Positions 44,870-53,333 of a stretch of 64,000 nucleotides of DNA are shown here, one piece after another. The first letter of the stretch is position 1, and each line of letters starts with the position of its first letter. The stretch covers positions 17,876-81,875 of the forward strand of contig JAWBNW010000001.1 of NCBI GenBank assembly GCA_039000685.1, read 5' to 3'. Position numbers and translations under genes: made by a program. The notes under the pieces were generated by a model. That model saw only the letters and a program-made list of their open reading frames with translations. It ran no database searches and had not been told where the DNA came from. This stretch comes from JAVZGQ01 sp039000685. Its GTDB lineage: Archaea; Aenigmatarchaeota; Aenigmatarchaeia; CG10238-14; SCSR01.

Positions 44870-46324
44870 ATGGTAAAGAATGAAATAAGGCTAGAAAGAA
44901 TCAACGACACAACTTTAAGAGAAGGGGAACAAACACCAGGCGTTCTATTTAAAAGAGAGGAAAGAACAAAAATAGCGGAAATGTTATCAGATGCTATAGG
45001 TAGAAAGTTATTCCTGGAAATTGGTTTTGCGTATAATGAGCTTTTTGCTTCTGGTGTGGCATCTACGATTAAAACCCTGGGAGAAAGTGGTAGAAAAGTT
45101 AAGACATTATTACATGCTAGATGCAGAAGAGAAGATATTGATGTTAGCTATAAATGCGGATCTTGGGGAGTAATAGTTTATCTCCCACTTTCTGATGAGC
45201 AACTTAAGTTTAAATTGGGTAAATCATATGAATGGGCCTTAGCACAGATAAAAGACGTCATAAGTTATGCAAAGGAGAATGTAGGATTTGAATGTGTTGA
45301 ATATACGCTTGAGGATATGACTGCAGTACCTAGAGACAGAGCTATAGAAGGTGCTAAGACTGCTTTAGAAGCCGGTGCAGATGTCATAAGGTTGGCAGAC
45401 ACTGCGGCCAGATTTGGTCCAGATGAGTTTGGTGAGGCTGTGAGGAAAATTGTAGAAGCATTGCCAGAAGGAACACAAATTGATGTACATTGCCATAATG
45501 ATAGAGGCTTAGCATTAGCTAATGCTATAGCAGGGCTTAAAGCCGGGGCGACAGGTGTTCATACAACTGTGTTAGGAATTGGTGAGAGATGTGGCATTCC
45601 TGACCTTATAACTTTAATCGAGAACCTTGAGAGCTTGTACAACATAGAGACTGGTGTGAAGCATGAATTAATTCCTCCTATTTATTACTATGTTTCCGCT
45701 TGTACAGGAATACCAATACCAAAGAATCATCCAATTATAGGAATTTATGCTAGAACACATAAGGCTGGCACACATCAAGTCACAGTCTTAAGACAGTTAA
45801 AAGAAACAGGGGAAGCAACAACTTATGAGACAATTAATTTCAGCAAGTGGGGGTTGGACAGAGAATTTGAGTTTGGTCCTATGCAATCAGAAGAACTCAC
45901 AAAACATTATTTGGAAAGATACGGTCTAGACACGAGTAACTCAAAAGAGATTACAGAGAGAATAAGAAAATATTCTATGGAAAGAGGAAGGCCGTTGGTT
46001 TTGAGAGAATTTAGAGAAATTGTTAAAGAAATAACAGGAAAGGAAATTTTAGTTCCAGCAGGCGAGGAAATGATGATAGCAATTGTAGGCATGAAGGTAG
46101 AGATAGGGGCAGACGAAGTTTCAATGATAAGAGAAATAAATAAAGTATGTTTAAAATACGGTGCTACTAATGAAATTTATGAAGTAACGGGTAGTTTTGA
46201 TTATATATTACATCTCAACAACATCAGAGATATGAATGAAATGAATTCCCTAACCAATGAAATAAGAAAAATAAAAGGAGTCAGCAGCACGGAGACACAT
46301 ATAGTTTTGGACTATTTCAGGTAG
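44870..46324 (+). CDS. Homocitrate/Re-citrate synthase-like enzyme fused to a RAM domain
   Basis: 484 aa. HMGL-like aldolase barrel: 'RINDTTLREGEQTPGV' (catalytic Arg and metal Asp), 'VIRLADTAARFGPDEF', 'IDVHCHNDRGLALANAI' (metal His pair) and 'VLGIGERCGIPDL'. After the usual C-terminal linker, residues about 410-484 ('YEVTGSFDYILHLNNIRDM', 'IKGVSSTETHIVL') are an Lrp/AsnC-type RAM ligand-binding domain. Acetyl-CoA condensation with a 2-oxoacid is expected; homocitrate, citrate or citramalate cannot be chosen here. The RAM part may give amino-acid feedback. The 3' end overlaps the end of the broken dehydrogenase on the other strand. Confidence 0.75.
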   Translation: MVKNEIRLERINDTTLREGEQTPGVLFKREERTKIAEMLSDAIGRKLFLEIGFAYNELFASGVASTIKTLGESGRKVKTLLHARCRREDIDVSYKCGSWGVIVYLPLSDEQLKFKLGKSYEWALAQIKDVISYAKENVGFECVEYTLEDMTAVPRDRAIEGAKTALEAGADVIRLADTAARFGPDEFGEAVRKIVEALPEGTQIDVHCHNDRGLALANAIAGLKAGATGVHTTVLGIGERCGIPDLITLIENLESLYNIETGVKHELIPPIYYYVSACTGIPIPKNHPIIGIYARTHKAGTHQVTVLRQLKETGEATTYETINFSKWGLDREFEFGPMQSEELTKHYLERYGLDTSNSKEITERIRKYSMERGRPLVLREFREIVKEITGKEILVPAGEEMMIAIVGMKVEIGADEVSMIREINKVCLKYGATNEIYEVTGSFDYILHLNNIRDMNEMNSLTNEIRKIKGVSSTETHIVLDYFR

Positions 46325-47165
46325 TCTTCAATTTTTCTATTATTCGATTTGTAAATTCATCAGTACTCATTTGGACGAAATTCATGTTTTCATCAATTTT
46401 CCCATTTTTATAACTTTCTTTTAAGACCTCATCTGTAATTTCCTCTAGTTTTCTTCCTTTTTCATCCCATCCAAAAGAATACAACATCAGACTTAAAGCT
46501 CTAATAGCTCCTGAGGGTTAACTCTTTTTGTTTGCCCTCTTTCTATTAAATCGTCTGCCGTGCCATGTACGGGCTCAAAAATATTTGCTTTTTCACCTAT
46601 GGCAGCACTCCCCACTGACCAAGGGGGTACAGGTGAAATCGAGGAAGCTAAATCTCCTTGAGAGTTTTCCAACACGATAACTTTTTCATTTAAAGTTGCA
46701 GGATTTTGTGCGATTTTGTGGAAGCAATCATCCACATTTATTTTTTCTTTTGGAACTAAAGGATAATTTTTTCCAACTTCATCAAATATTTCATTCCAAA
46801 AACCGTCTCCCATTTTTATGACAGTTGGTTTGGAAGCACAAATAACACCAAGCTTATTTCTTTCAGCATACTCGAAGGCTTTTGAGAAGAAACTTTCCAA
46901 TTGTTTTCTAGAAAATACTCTTTCTGTGATAACAATTTCATCATCATTAATTTCTATTCTTTCTTTTCCGGAATACAGCCCTTCTCTACCTTGTCTAAAA
47001 ATAATAAAATTGTAAGATTCTTTTGACCAAGGAAGACTTTTTATCGGTCTTATGATAGCATTTACTTGGGCAACATCTTTCATGTAAACTACAGCACTTT
47101 TTGACATGTCTTTTGTGTTTATCGGGCCTTTGAATATATTTCTATTTCCATCTCAAGATTTTCTA
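46317..47165 (-). pseudogene. Broken isocitrate/homoisocitrate/isopropylmalate dehydrogenase
   Basis: Minus-strand frame contains 'IFKGPINTKDMSKSAVVYM', 'AIIRPIKSLP', 'FRQGREGLYSGKERIE', 'ITERVFSRKQLESFF', 'CFHKIAQNPATLNEK', 'ENSQGDLASS' and 'EPVHGTADDLIERGQ', the decarboxylating-dehydrogenase signatures. Two lesions: the first ~60-70 codons are missing (homology stops near 47165 next to an in-frame TGA), and a one-base deletion near 46505-46512 shifts the frame ('NPQELLEL' then stop, while 'GAIRALSLMLYSFGWDEKG' continues in the next frame to a stop at 46317). It was probably the partner of the adjacent synthase. Confidence 0.8.
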
Positions 47166-47679
47166 TATTGTTCGTGATTACTTGATTAGACTTAGAACGA
47201 AAACATTACCGTTTAATGAATCGTTTGCACGAGAGCTAAAAAGAATTGGTATATCTTCTAAAACTGTATATATTTCAGAGCGTGGACAATGGAATACATA
47301 TGTATGTTCCGTCGAGTTTGCTAAATGGTTAAAAAGCCTCTCACTTAAAAATATCGAAGAAATTGTAACGCGAAATAAAAAGAGTACAATTGCATTCATT
47401 AGGGGATTCTACGAAAGTGAAGGTAGCGCAAAAAAGTGGTATAATGTTGTTTATGTTTCAATGGTGAATTCAAAGAGAGAGTTGATCGAATTGTTAAATA
47501 GACTCATAACTACTTTTGGTTTTAAAACAACTATACGTAAGAGATTTGATAAGAGGTATGGTTCTTACATCTACGAACTTCATATTTTAGGTAGTAGCAA
47601 AGAAAAACTTAAATTCCTGGGCTTGATTAACCCATGTATTAAAGCCAACCCAAAGCAATATCCGCTTAAAAATTCTTGA
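47134..47679 (+). pseudogene. 5'-truncated LAGLIDADG homing endonuclease
   Basis: The frame is open from 47134 and has no good start codon (TTG 47182 only). 'RDYLIRLRTKTLPFNESFA' is the interior of a first endonuclease repeat whose LAGLIDADG helix is missing. A complete second repeat follows: 'TIAFIRGFYESEGSAKKW' and 'LLNRLITTFGFKTTI'. It ends 'INPCIKANPKQYP'. It abuts the truncated dehydrogenase head-to-head at about 47150-47170, so one event seems to have removed the 5' parts of both. Confidence 0.75.
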
Positions 47680-47691
47680 TATAGATCTTTT

Positions 47692-50600
47692 TTACCTTCT
47701 TTGCAAAAGTTGTCTAATTTTTTCAACACACTCAGGATTCATTAAAGTTGTAATATCACCAAGGTCTTCACTTTTCAGTAATCTTTTTAATACACGTCTG
47801 AGAATTTTCCCGCTTCTTGTTTTAGGCAAATCTTGCACATAAACAATCTTTGCAGGCTTTGCTATTGGCCCAATTCTCTTGGCCACAAGCTCTACCAGCT
47901 CAGAAGAAAGCTTTTCACTTGCTTCAAAACCTGCTTTCAAAACAACAAAAGCTATAGGAACTTCACCTTTAATTTCATCAGGCAATCCAACGACTGCTGA
48001 CTCAACAACAGCTTCATGTAAGTTCAAAACATCTTCAATTTCAGCATTCGATAAGCGATGACCAGCAACTTTAAGCACATCATCTATCCTTCCTGTAATT
48101 CTAATCAAACCATTTTCATCCTTCAAAGCTCCGTCTCCTGCGAGGTAAATTTCCTTTCCATACTTGCTGAAGTAAGCTTCCTCATATTTTTCATGATTTT
48201 TGTAAATTCCTCTAAACATACCAGGAGAAAAAGGAGGCAATATAACAAGATTTCCTATTTGGTTCGTTTGACAAGGCTTTCCTTCTTCATTCAGTATATC
48301 AACTTTTACCCCAGGAAAAGGCAAACCAACATGAGCCGGCTTGAAAGGTCCAACTCCTGGCAAAGAAGTTATCAATATGCCGCCAGTCTCAGTTTGCCAC
48401 CAAGTGTCAACTATCAAACATCTCTTCTTTCCAATATTCTCAAAATACCATTTCCAAGCACCTTCATCTATTACTTCACCAACCGAGCCCAAAAGTCTCA
48501 AACTTTTGAACTTATACTTCTTTACAGCTTCTCCACTCAATTTTTCAAACATTCTAATTGCAGTAGGCGCCGTGTAGAAAATTGTCACCTTATATTTTTC
48601 AATTATTTGGGCCCATCTATCTGGGCTTGGAAAATCTAAAGAGCCTTCAAAAATGAGAAAAGTAATACCATTCAACAAATTAGCGTAACAATTGTAGGTG
48701 TGAGAAGTAATCCAACCTATATCTGCAGTACAATTATGAACTACTAGATTGTTTAAAGTATATGAATTATGCTTAGTTTTTAAATTCCAAACTAAGCCTT
48801 CATAATAAGAAATTTCTTTTTTATTTATCGGAAAGAAAATCAGGTTGGTGGTAATTATTGCCCTCTGCCAACTATAAGTTTCTTTGGGTTCTTTTAAATT
48901 AAATTGAGAATAAAATTTTTGAGCACTTTTACCTGTGATGGCCAATTCATAACTATCTTGGCCACTTTGAATTTTATACCCTTCTTGCCTTTTTCTTGTT
49001 TTTTCTGCCGGTAAATAAGTAATTGAAGTAACTATACCAAGTTTATTAAGAATCAATTTTATTTGATAAGCTAGTGTACGGGAAGCGGTTGTAATTCTTA
49101 CTCTCCTCCTTCTTCTTAAATCGGTGTTACCATCTCCCAACCAATAACCTTTAATAAATTCCCATAGAAGATCTTTCTCCAGCGTTAATATCCAATGAGG
49201 GAGATGTTTTTCGTAGCTACGATGACCAAAAAGTTTGGAAAAAAATTCAGCCAAGATTACAGAATTTGCACGCGTTTCCCAACATCCTTTATATTTTAAC
49301 ACTCGAGCTCTTATTCCAAATATTTTTTTAAATAAATTTGCGCTATCTTTGGCAAGCCTCTTTTCTTTCTCTGAAAAGGTAAGCTGGAGCGTATCTTGAG
49401 CAATGCTCCCTTCAGCAATATAATAACCGACAAGTCTTAAAAAGTTGTTATCAATTTTGATCTCATCTTTTATTTTTCCCTTTTCACCTTTTTTAGGAAG
49501 AATGTAGTTATCTTTAGTTTTTCTGTTTTTGACAATGTCCGAGATTTTAATTGTTTTCTTTTTCCATTCCTTAGCTATCCTTGGAAAAGCAACATAATCC
49601 CCAACTTTTAAATCTTTAGCTCTAACCCATTCAGTTATTATAGGCATTCTTTTTTTGAGGACTAAAACTTTATGGTTTGGAGTCAACTCCACTGGAAGGT
49701 TAGTGTAAGAAGTGAATAATCTCACAAGCCCTCCTTTATATTCTCGGACAAAAATCTTTTCAACAGGCATAAATCTTCCTCGATGGGTAAGAACTTTTTC
49801 CCCGATTTTTATATCTTGAATTTCTTTAACTCCAGGATTTGTAACAACTAAACTTCCAGAAGGCACACACCAAAAAACATCATCATCATGCCAGTCAAAA
49901 ATCCATTTTCCAGTCCAATAAGCTTGAACAGTATAACCACCACAGACGTGCATGCAGGGTTTTGGGATACCAGTGCTACCACTTGTTGACAAAATAAATA
50001 AAACATCTTCTGAATCCATTATTTCAGCTTCACACTCTTCGCTCTCTTTTTCTACAAGCTCGTGCCACCAAAAATCTTGTCCAGGGTTCCAAGCAATTTG
50101 ATTCCCAATTCTTTTCACCACAATAATCTTTTTCACACTTGTTTCTTTTACACCCTCATCAGCATTTTCCTTCAAATTTATAATTTTCCCCCTTCTGTAG
50201 TAGCCGTCAGCTGTTATCAGAAGTTTTGCCTGAGTTATTTGAAGCCTTATTCTTAAAGCCTGAGGAGAGAATGCAGAAAAAATAACAGTATGAATAGCCC
50301 CAATTCTAGCACAAGCAAGCATAGAAATTATGGCTTCTGGAATCATCGGTAAGTAAATTCCAACCACATCTCCCCTCTTGATCCCAAGCTTTTTCAGAGC
50401 ATTTGCTGCTTTGTTAACTTGTTTGAAAAGCTCTTCATAAGTTAAAATTCTTGGTTTCTCTTCAACTGGTTCAGGCTCCCAAATTATAGCCGGTTTGCTC
50501 TTGATCTTCTCCCAGTTGATCCTTTTCTCAAAAATGTTTGAAGTTATGTTTATTTTTCCACCCAAAAACCATTTGAAGTAAGGCGGTGAATGCTCAAAAG

Positions 50601-50784
50601 CTTTCTCCCACCTCTTGAACCAAAAGAGCTTATCAGCCAAATCTTCCCAAAATTTCACAGGATCTTTATCTGCTTCTTCATAAATTTTCTTGTCGCTAAC
50701 CCATGCTTTATTCTTCATCTTCCTCGAAGGCCAATAAAGTTCACCTTTCTTTTCAACCCAAGAATTCCCAAAACCAAAAATCAT
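47692..50784 (-). CDS. acs: Acetyl-CoA synthetase (AMP-forming) precursor with intein
   Basis: 1030 aa precursor; 651 aa after removal of the intein (residues 306-684). ANL-family motifs: 'LSTSGSTGIPKPCMHV' (P-loop-like A3), 'VDTWWQTETGG' (A5), 'YLAGDGALKDENG', 'GRIDDVLKVAGHRLSNAEIED' split as 'GRIDDVLKVAGHRL' (A8) and 'PKTRSGKILRR' with the catalytic Lys. Extein junction reads 'DDVFW|CTADIGWITSH', the conserved acetyl-CoA synthetase motif. It interconverts acetate (or aryl acids), CoA and ATP with acyl-CoA. It lies downstream of iorA-iorB and could handle their acyl-CoA products. Confidence 0.94.
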   Translation of the reverse strand: MIFGFGNSWVEKKGELYWPSRKMKNKAWVSDKKIYEEADKDPVKFWEDLADKLFWFKRWEKAFEHSPPYFKWFLGGKINITSNIFEKRINWEKIKSKPAIIWEPEPVEEKPRILTYEELFKQVNKAANALKKLGIKRGDVVGIYLPMIPEAIISMLACARIGAIHTVIFSAFSPQALRIRLQITQAKLLITADGYYRRGKIINLKENADEGVKETSVKKIIVVKRIGNQIAWNPGQDFWWHELVEKESEECEAEIMDSEDVLFILSTSGSTGIPKPCMHVCGGYTVQAYWTGKWIFDWHDDDVFWCVPSGSLVVTNPGVKEIQDIKIGEKVLTHRGRFMPVEKIFVREYKGGLVRLFTSYTNLPVELTPNHKVLVLKKRMPIITEWVRAKDLKVGDYVAFPRIAKEWKKKTIKISDIVKNRKTKDNYILPKKGEKGKIKDEIKIDNNFLRLVGYYIAEGSIAQDTLQLTFSEKEKRLAKDSANLFKKIFGIRARVLKYKGCWETRANSVILAEFFSKLFGHRSYEKHLPHWILTLEKDLLWEFIKGYWLGDGNTDLRRRRRVRITTASRTLAYQIKLILNKLGIVTSITYLPAEKTRKRQEGYKIQSGQDSYELAITGKSAQKFYSQFNLKEPKETYSWQRAIITTNLIFFPINKKEISYYEGLVWNLKTKHNSYTLNNLVVHNCTADIGWITSHTYNCYANLLNGITFLIFEGSLDFPSPDRWAQIIEKYKVTIFYTAPTAIRMFEKLSGEAVKKYKFKSLRLLGSVGEVIDEGAWKWYFENIGKKRCLIVDTWWQTETGGILITSLPGVGPFKPAHVGLPFPGVKVDILNEEGKPCQTNQIGNLVILPPFSPGMFRGIYKNHEKYEEAYFSKYGKEIYLAGDGALKDENGLIRITGRIDDVLKVAGHRLSNAEIEDVLNLHEAVVESAVVGLPDEIKGEVPIAFVVLKAGFEASEKLSSELVELVAKRIGPIAKPAKIVYVQDLPKTRSGKILRRVLKRLLKSEDLGDITTLMNPECVEKIRQLLQRR
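48733..49869 (-). mobile_element. Intein with LAGLIDADG homing endonuclease in acetyl-CoA synthetase
   Basis: 379 aa. Starts Cys306 'CVPSGSLVVTNPGVKEI' (block A), block B 'ELTPNHKVLVL' (T-x-x-H), endonuclease repeats 'LRLVGYYIAEGSI' and 'FIKGYWLGDGNTD', block F/G 'YEGLVWNLKTKHNSYTLNN' to 'LVVHN' with +1 Cys685. All splicing residues are present. The second endonuclease motif keeps Asp, the first has Glu. Both acids are compatible with activity. Confidence 0.92.
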
Positions 50785-50816
50785 ATAGTTTAATTATTCT
50801 TTTTATGGTAAAAAAC

Positions 50817-51386
50817 TTACAGTTTAAAGGCTTCTTCAAAAACTTTCTTGTTTGCTTCCAAGAACTGAGGCCTTATCCTTTGAGAAACAGCTTTCCAAGC
50901 ATTTTCTTTTCTTATTGGCAAAAGCTTCTTCTTCACAGCATAGCCAAGCATGAAGATGTTGCTCATTGCAGCTTCTCCCGTGAGCTTTTCTACAATCTCG
51001 CTAGCATTCACAGCTTCAACTTTAGCAATTTTCTTCATTTCTTCCAAGATGTTTTTTACATCTGAAATTTCAGCCAAAGGTTTCGGGCTTAGCAGCTTTT
51101 TATCTGTAAGCACAACAGTTCTCTTGTTAGCATAATAACAAGCTCTCCAAGCTTCCAAAACATCTAAGGCTATTATTAAATCAGCCCCTGCTTTTCTCAC
51201 CAAAGGTGAAAAAACTTTTTCTCCAAATCTAACATGACACTGCAGAGCTCCTCCTCTTTGAGAAAGACCATGAACTTCCACTGCTTTAACCTCATACCCT
51301 TCTTCAATCGCTGCTCTAGCTATTATTTCAGCCAAGCTCAAAACCCCTTGACCACCGTAGCCTGCAACAACCAAATTGAATTTCAT
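50817..51386 (-). CDS. iorB: Indolepyruvate ferredoxin oxidoreductase beta subunit
   Basis: 189 aa, the gamma-type domain of 2-oxoacid:ferredoxin oxidoreductases: 'FNLVVAGYGGQGVLSLAEII', 'EVHGLSQRGGALQCHVRFG', 'ADLIIALDVLEAWR', 'NIFMLGYAVKKKLLPI'. It pairs with IorA to oxidise aryl-pyruvates from aromatic amino acids to aryl-acetyl-CoA with ferredoxin reduction. Overlaps iorA by ATGA (51383-51386); acs follows 32 nt downstream. Confidence 0.92.
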   Translation of the reverse strand: MKFNLVVAGYGGQGVLSLAEIIARAAIEEGYEVKAVEVHGLSQRGGALQCHVRFGEKVFSPLVRKAGADLIIALDVLEAWRACYYANKRTVVLTDKKLLSPKPLAEISDVKNILEEMKKIAKVEAVNASEIVEKLTGEAAMSNIFMLGYAVKKKLLPIRKENAWKAVSQRIRPQFLEANKKVFEEAFKL

Positions 51387-53221
51387 TTTTCCACCCTTGA
51401 TCTAATTCCTTTGAAAATTTGAGTGCAAACACCACAACCCCAGCAAAGATTTTGATCTATGTAAAACTTTTCTTCTTTTCTTATCGCCGGACAACCAAAA
51501 GCTTTTAGTTCTTCAGCTTTTTCTTGATCAGGCTGATCAACAAACTCAAACTTAGGAATTTTTGCTCCACTTCTTGCGAGCTTCCTCACGGTTTGAAGCC
51601 TGCATTCACCTCTTGCAACTATAAGGCTTACCCCCGGCAAAGAATAAAGCTCTTTCGCCACTTTTATGAATTCTTCAAGATTGAAAGCATTAACAACTCT
51701 AACATTCTCCACACCACAAGCTTCAGCTATATCTTCTATCGCCAAAGCTTTTGTTTCTTCTCCCATTCCAGTCAAGGCAATTCCAGGATGGGGTTGATGT
51801 CCTGTCATGGCAGTTGTTCTGTTATCGAGAACAACAACAAGCAAATTGCTTTTGTTGTGAACAGCATTTATCAGACCAGGAATTCCCGCATGGAAGAAAG
51901 TTGAGTCACCGATGAAAACAACAGGTTTTTGTTTTATCGCTTTTTCTATTCCTTGAGAAACGCTCATGCTAGCTCCCATTGAAATAAAAAAGTCTTGTTG
52001 GCTTATAGGAGGAAAAATTCCAAGCATGTAGCATCCTATGTCGCCTGCAAAAACTTTATCAGCACCAACAGCTTGCTTGATCGCCCAAAAACTTGCTCTG
52101 TGTGGGCAGCCAGGACAAAGTTGGGGAAATCTTTTCTCTATTTTCTCAAGCTCAAACTTGTTTTCCATTTCTTTCGGAACTTTTTTCTTGGCAAGCTTAG
52201 CCAAAGCTTGAATCACAATTTCTGGTTTGTATTCGCCAGCGAAAGGAAGTAAGCCTTTGCCTAGAACTTTAAGCTTAGGGTTCACATCTTTCGCTATTTT
52301 TTTCACATCTTCTTCAAGAATTGGCTCAAGTTCTTCAACAACCAAAACTTCCTTCAAATTTTTGATGAAGCCTGCTATTAGCTTTTCTGGCAAAGGATAG
52401 CTCATGCTGATCTTGAGCAAAGGAAGTTTTAGCCCAAGCTCTTCCAAAGCTTCCAAAGCGTAATTGAAAGAAACACCAGAAGCTATTATTCCAAGTTTGC
52501 TTTTAGAATTTTTGTTCAAGATGAAGTTGATCTTGCTTTTTTCTCCAAACTCTTTTATTTTTTCCAGCTTTTCATGGATTTCAGCATGTGTTTGAATTAT
52601 TTTTGGAGGATAATTTCTGAAAGCAATGTCCTTAACAAATTTTCCTTCAGCCTTACCTTTCTTTATCTCTCCCAATCCAACCAAACTTCTCATATGGCTA
52701 ACTCGAGTTGTGCTTCTTATGATAAAAGGAATACCAAACTTTTCTGAAAGATCGAAAGCAAGTTTTGTTAAGTCTTTAGCTTCTTGCGGGTCAGAAGGCT
52801 CAAGCAAAGGCAAATGGGCAATTCTTGCAAAAAGCCTACTATCTTGCTCTGATTGAGCTGAGCTCCAGCATCCAGGATCATCAGCAACAACTATAACCAT
52901 GCCTGCTTTAACTCCAGTGTAAGTTAAAGGAAAAACAGAATCGCAGGCAACATTCAGTCCAAAGTCCTTAAAGGAAACGATCGACCTTAAGCCTGAAAGA
53001 GCAGCACCAGCAGCAACTTCAACCGCAACTTTTTCATTCGTGCTGTATTCAAAGTAAATTCCAACCTGTTTTGCAACTTCAGCAAAAGTGTCACCAATTT
53101 CTGAAGCTGGAGTTCCAGGGTAAGTTGTTGCTACCGCTACACCAGCTTCCAAAGCACCTCTCGCTATAGCTTCATTTCCCAGCAAGAAAGCCTTTTTTTC
53201 TTGTGAAAGAACTTCACTCAT
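51383..53221 (-). CDS. iorA: Indolepyruvate ferredoxin oxidoreductase alpha subunit, single-cluster form
   Basis: 612 aa. Alpha-type pyrimidine domain ('LLGNEAIARGALEAGVAVAT', 'TYPGTPASEIGDTF', 'FKDFGLNVACDSVF'), TPP domain ('LCPGCPHRASFWAIKQAVG', 'GDIGCYMLGIFPP', 'IGDSTFFHAGIPGLINAV') and a C-terminal ferredoxin stub. In the stub, 'FGCPAI' plus 'LCWGCGVC' supply four Cys, enough for one [4Fe-4S] cluster. The first CxxCxxC of the usual two-cluster tail and the final CP are missing. It works with IorB in amino-acid fermentation. Confidence 0.92.
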   Translation of the reverse strand: MSEVLSQEKKAFLLGNEAIARGALEAGVAVATTYPGTPASEIGDTFAEVAKQVGIYFEYSTNEKVAVEVAAGAALSGLRSIVSFKDFGLNVACDSVFPLTYTGVKAGMVIVVADDPGCWSSAQSEQDSRLFARIAHLPLLEPSDPQEAKDLTKLAFDLSEKFGIPFIIRSTTRVSHMRSLVGLGEIKKGKAEGKFVKDIAFRNYPPKIIQTHAEIHEKLEKIKEFGEKSKINFILNKNSKSKLGIIASGVSFNYALEALEELGLKLPLLKISMSYPLPEKLIAGFIKNLKEVLVVEELEPILEEDVKKIAKDVNPKLKVLGKGLLPFAGEYKPEIVIQALAKLAKKKVPKEMENKFELEKIEKRFPQLCPGCPHRASFWAIKQAVGADKVFAGDIGCYMLGIFPPISQQDFFISMGASMSVSQGIEKAIKQKPVVFIGDSTFFHAGIPGLINAVHNKSNLLVVVLDNRTTAMTGHQPHPGIALTGMGEETKALAIEDIAEACGVENVRVVNAFNLEEFIKVAKELYSLPGVSLIVARGECRLQTVRKLARSGAKIPKFEFVDQPDQEKAEELKAFGCPAIRKEEKFYIDQNLCWGCGVCTQIFKGIRSRVEK

Positions 53222-53257
53222 TTACCCGCCTTTAAACAATTTTGTTCAAGCTCATGT

Positions 53258-53271
53258 AAATAATTTATTTG
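53258..53271 (+). promoter_or_regulatory. AT-rich (TATA-like) promoter region for the tRNA-Arg(UCU)/HEG transcript
   Basis: AAATAATTTATTTG lies 26-39 nt before the first copy of the tRNA 5' exon at 53297. A weaker AT-rich stretch (about 53855-53865) precedes the downstream full tRNA. The better-placed promoter is therefore upstream of the first copy. Confidence 0.4.
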
Positions 53272-53296
53272 TTGTAGAACTAAAAGAAACTATTGA

Positions 53297-53312
53297 GCCC
53301 CCGTAGCTCAGT
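53297..53312 (+). repeat. Duplicate 5' exon of tRNA-Arg(UCU)
   Basis: GCCCCCGTAGCTCAGT is identical to the first 16 nt of the mature, spliced tRNA-Arg(UCU) encoded at 53878-53983. There the same 16 nt are interrupted by a 13-nt intron. A further 10 nt (AAGAAACTAT) precede both copies (53284-53293 and 53861-53870). The two copies flank the homing-endonuclease-like ORF. This copy also contains CCCC-GT-A, so it can pair with the same intron GGGG and act as an alternative 5' splice site. Confidence 0.85.
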
Positions 53313-53333
53313 CAAGATTTAATTAAAAAACTT

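Noticed and set aside
46490..46530. Frame break in the dehydrogenase as another BHB intron
   Set aside because: The two frames are joined by a change of a single base within 'NP-SG-AIRAL'; there is no inserted segment or helix, so a 1-nt deletion (or sequencing error) is simpler.
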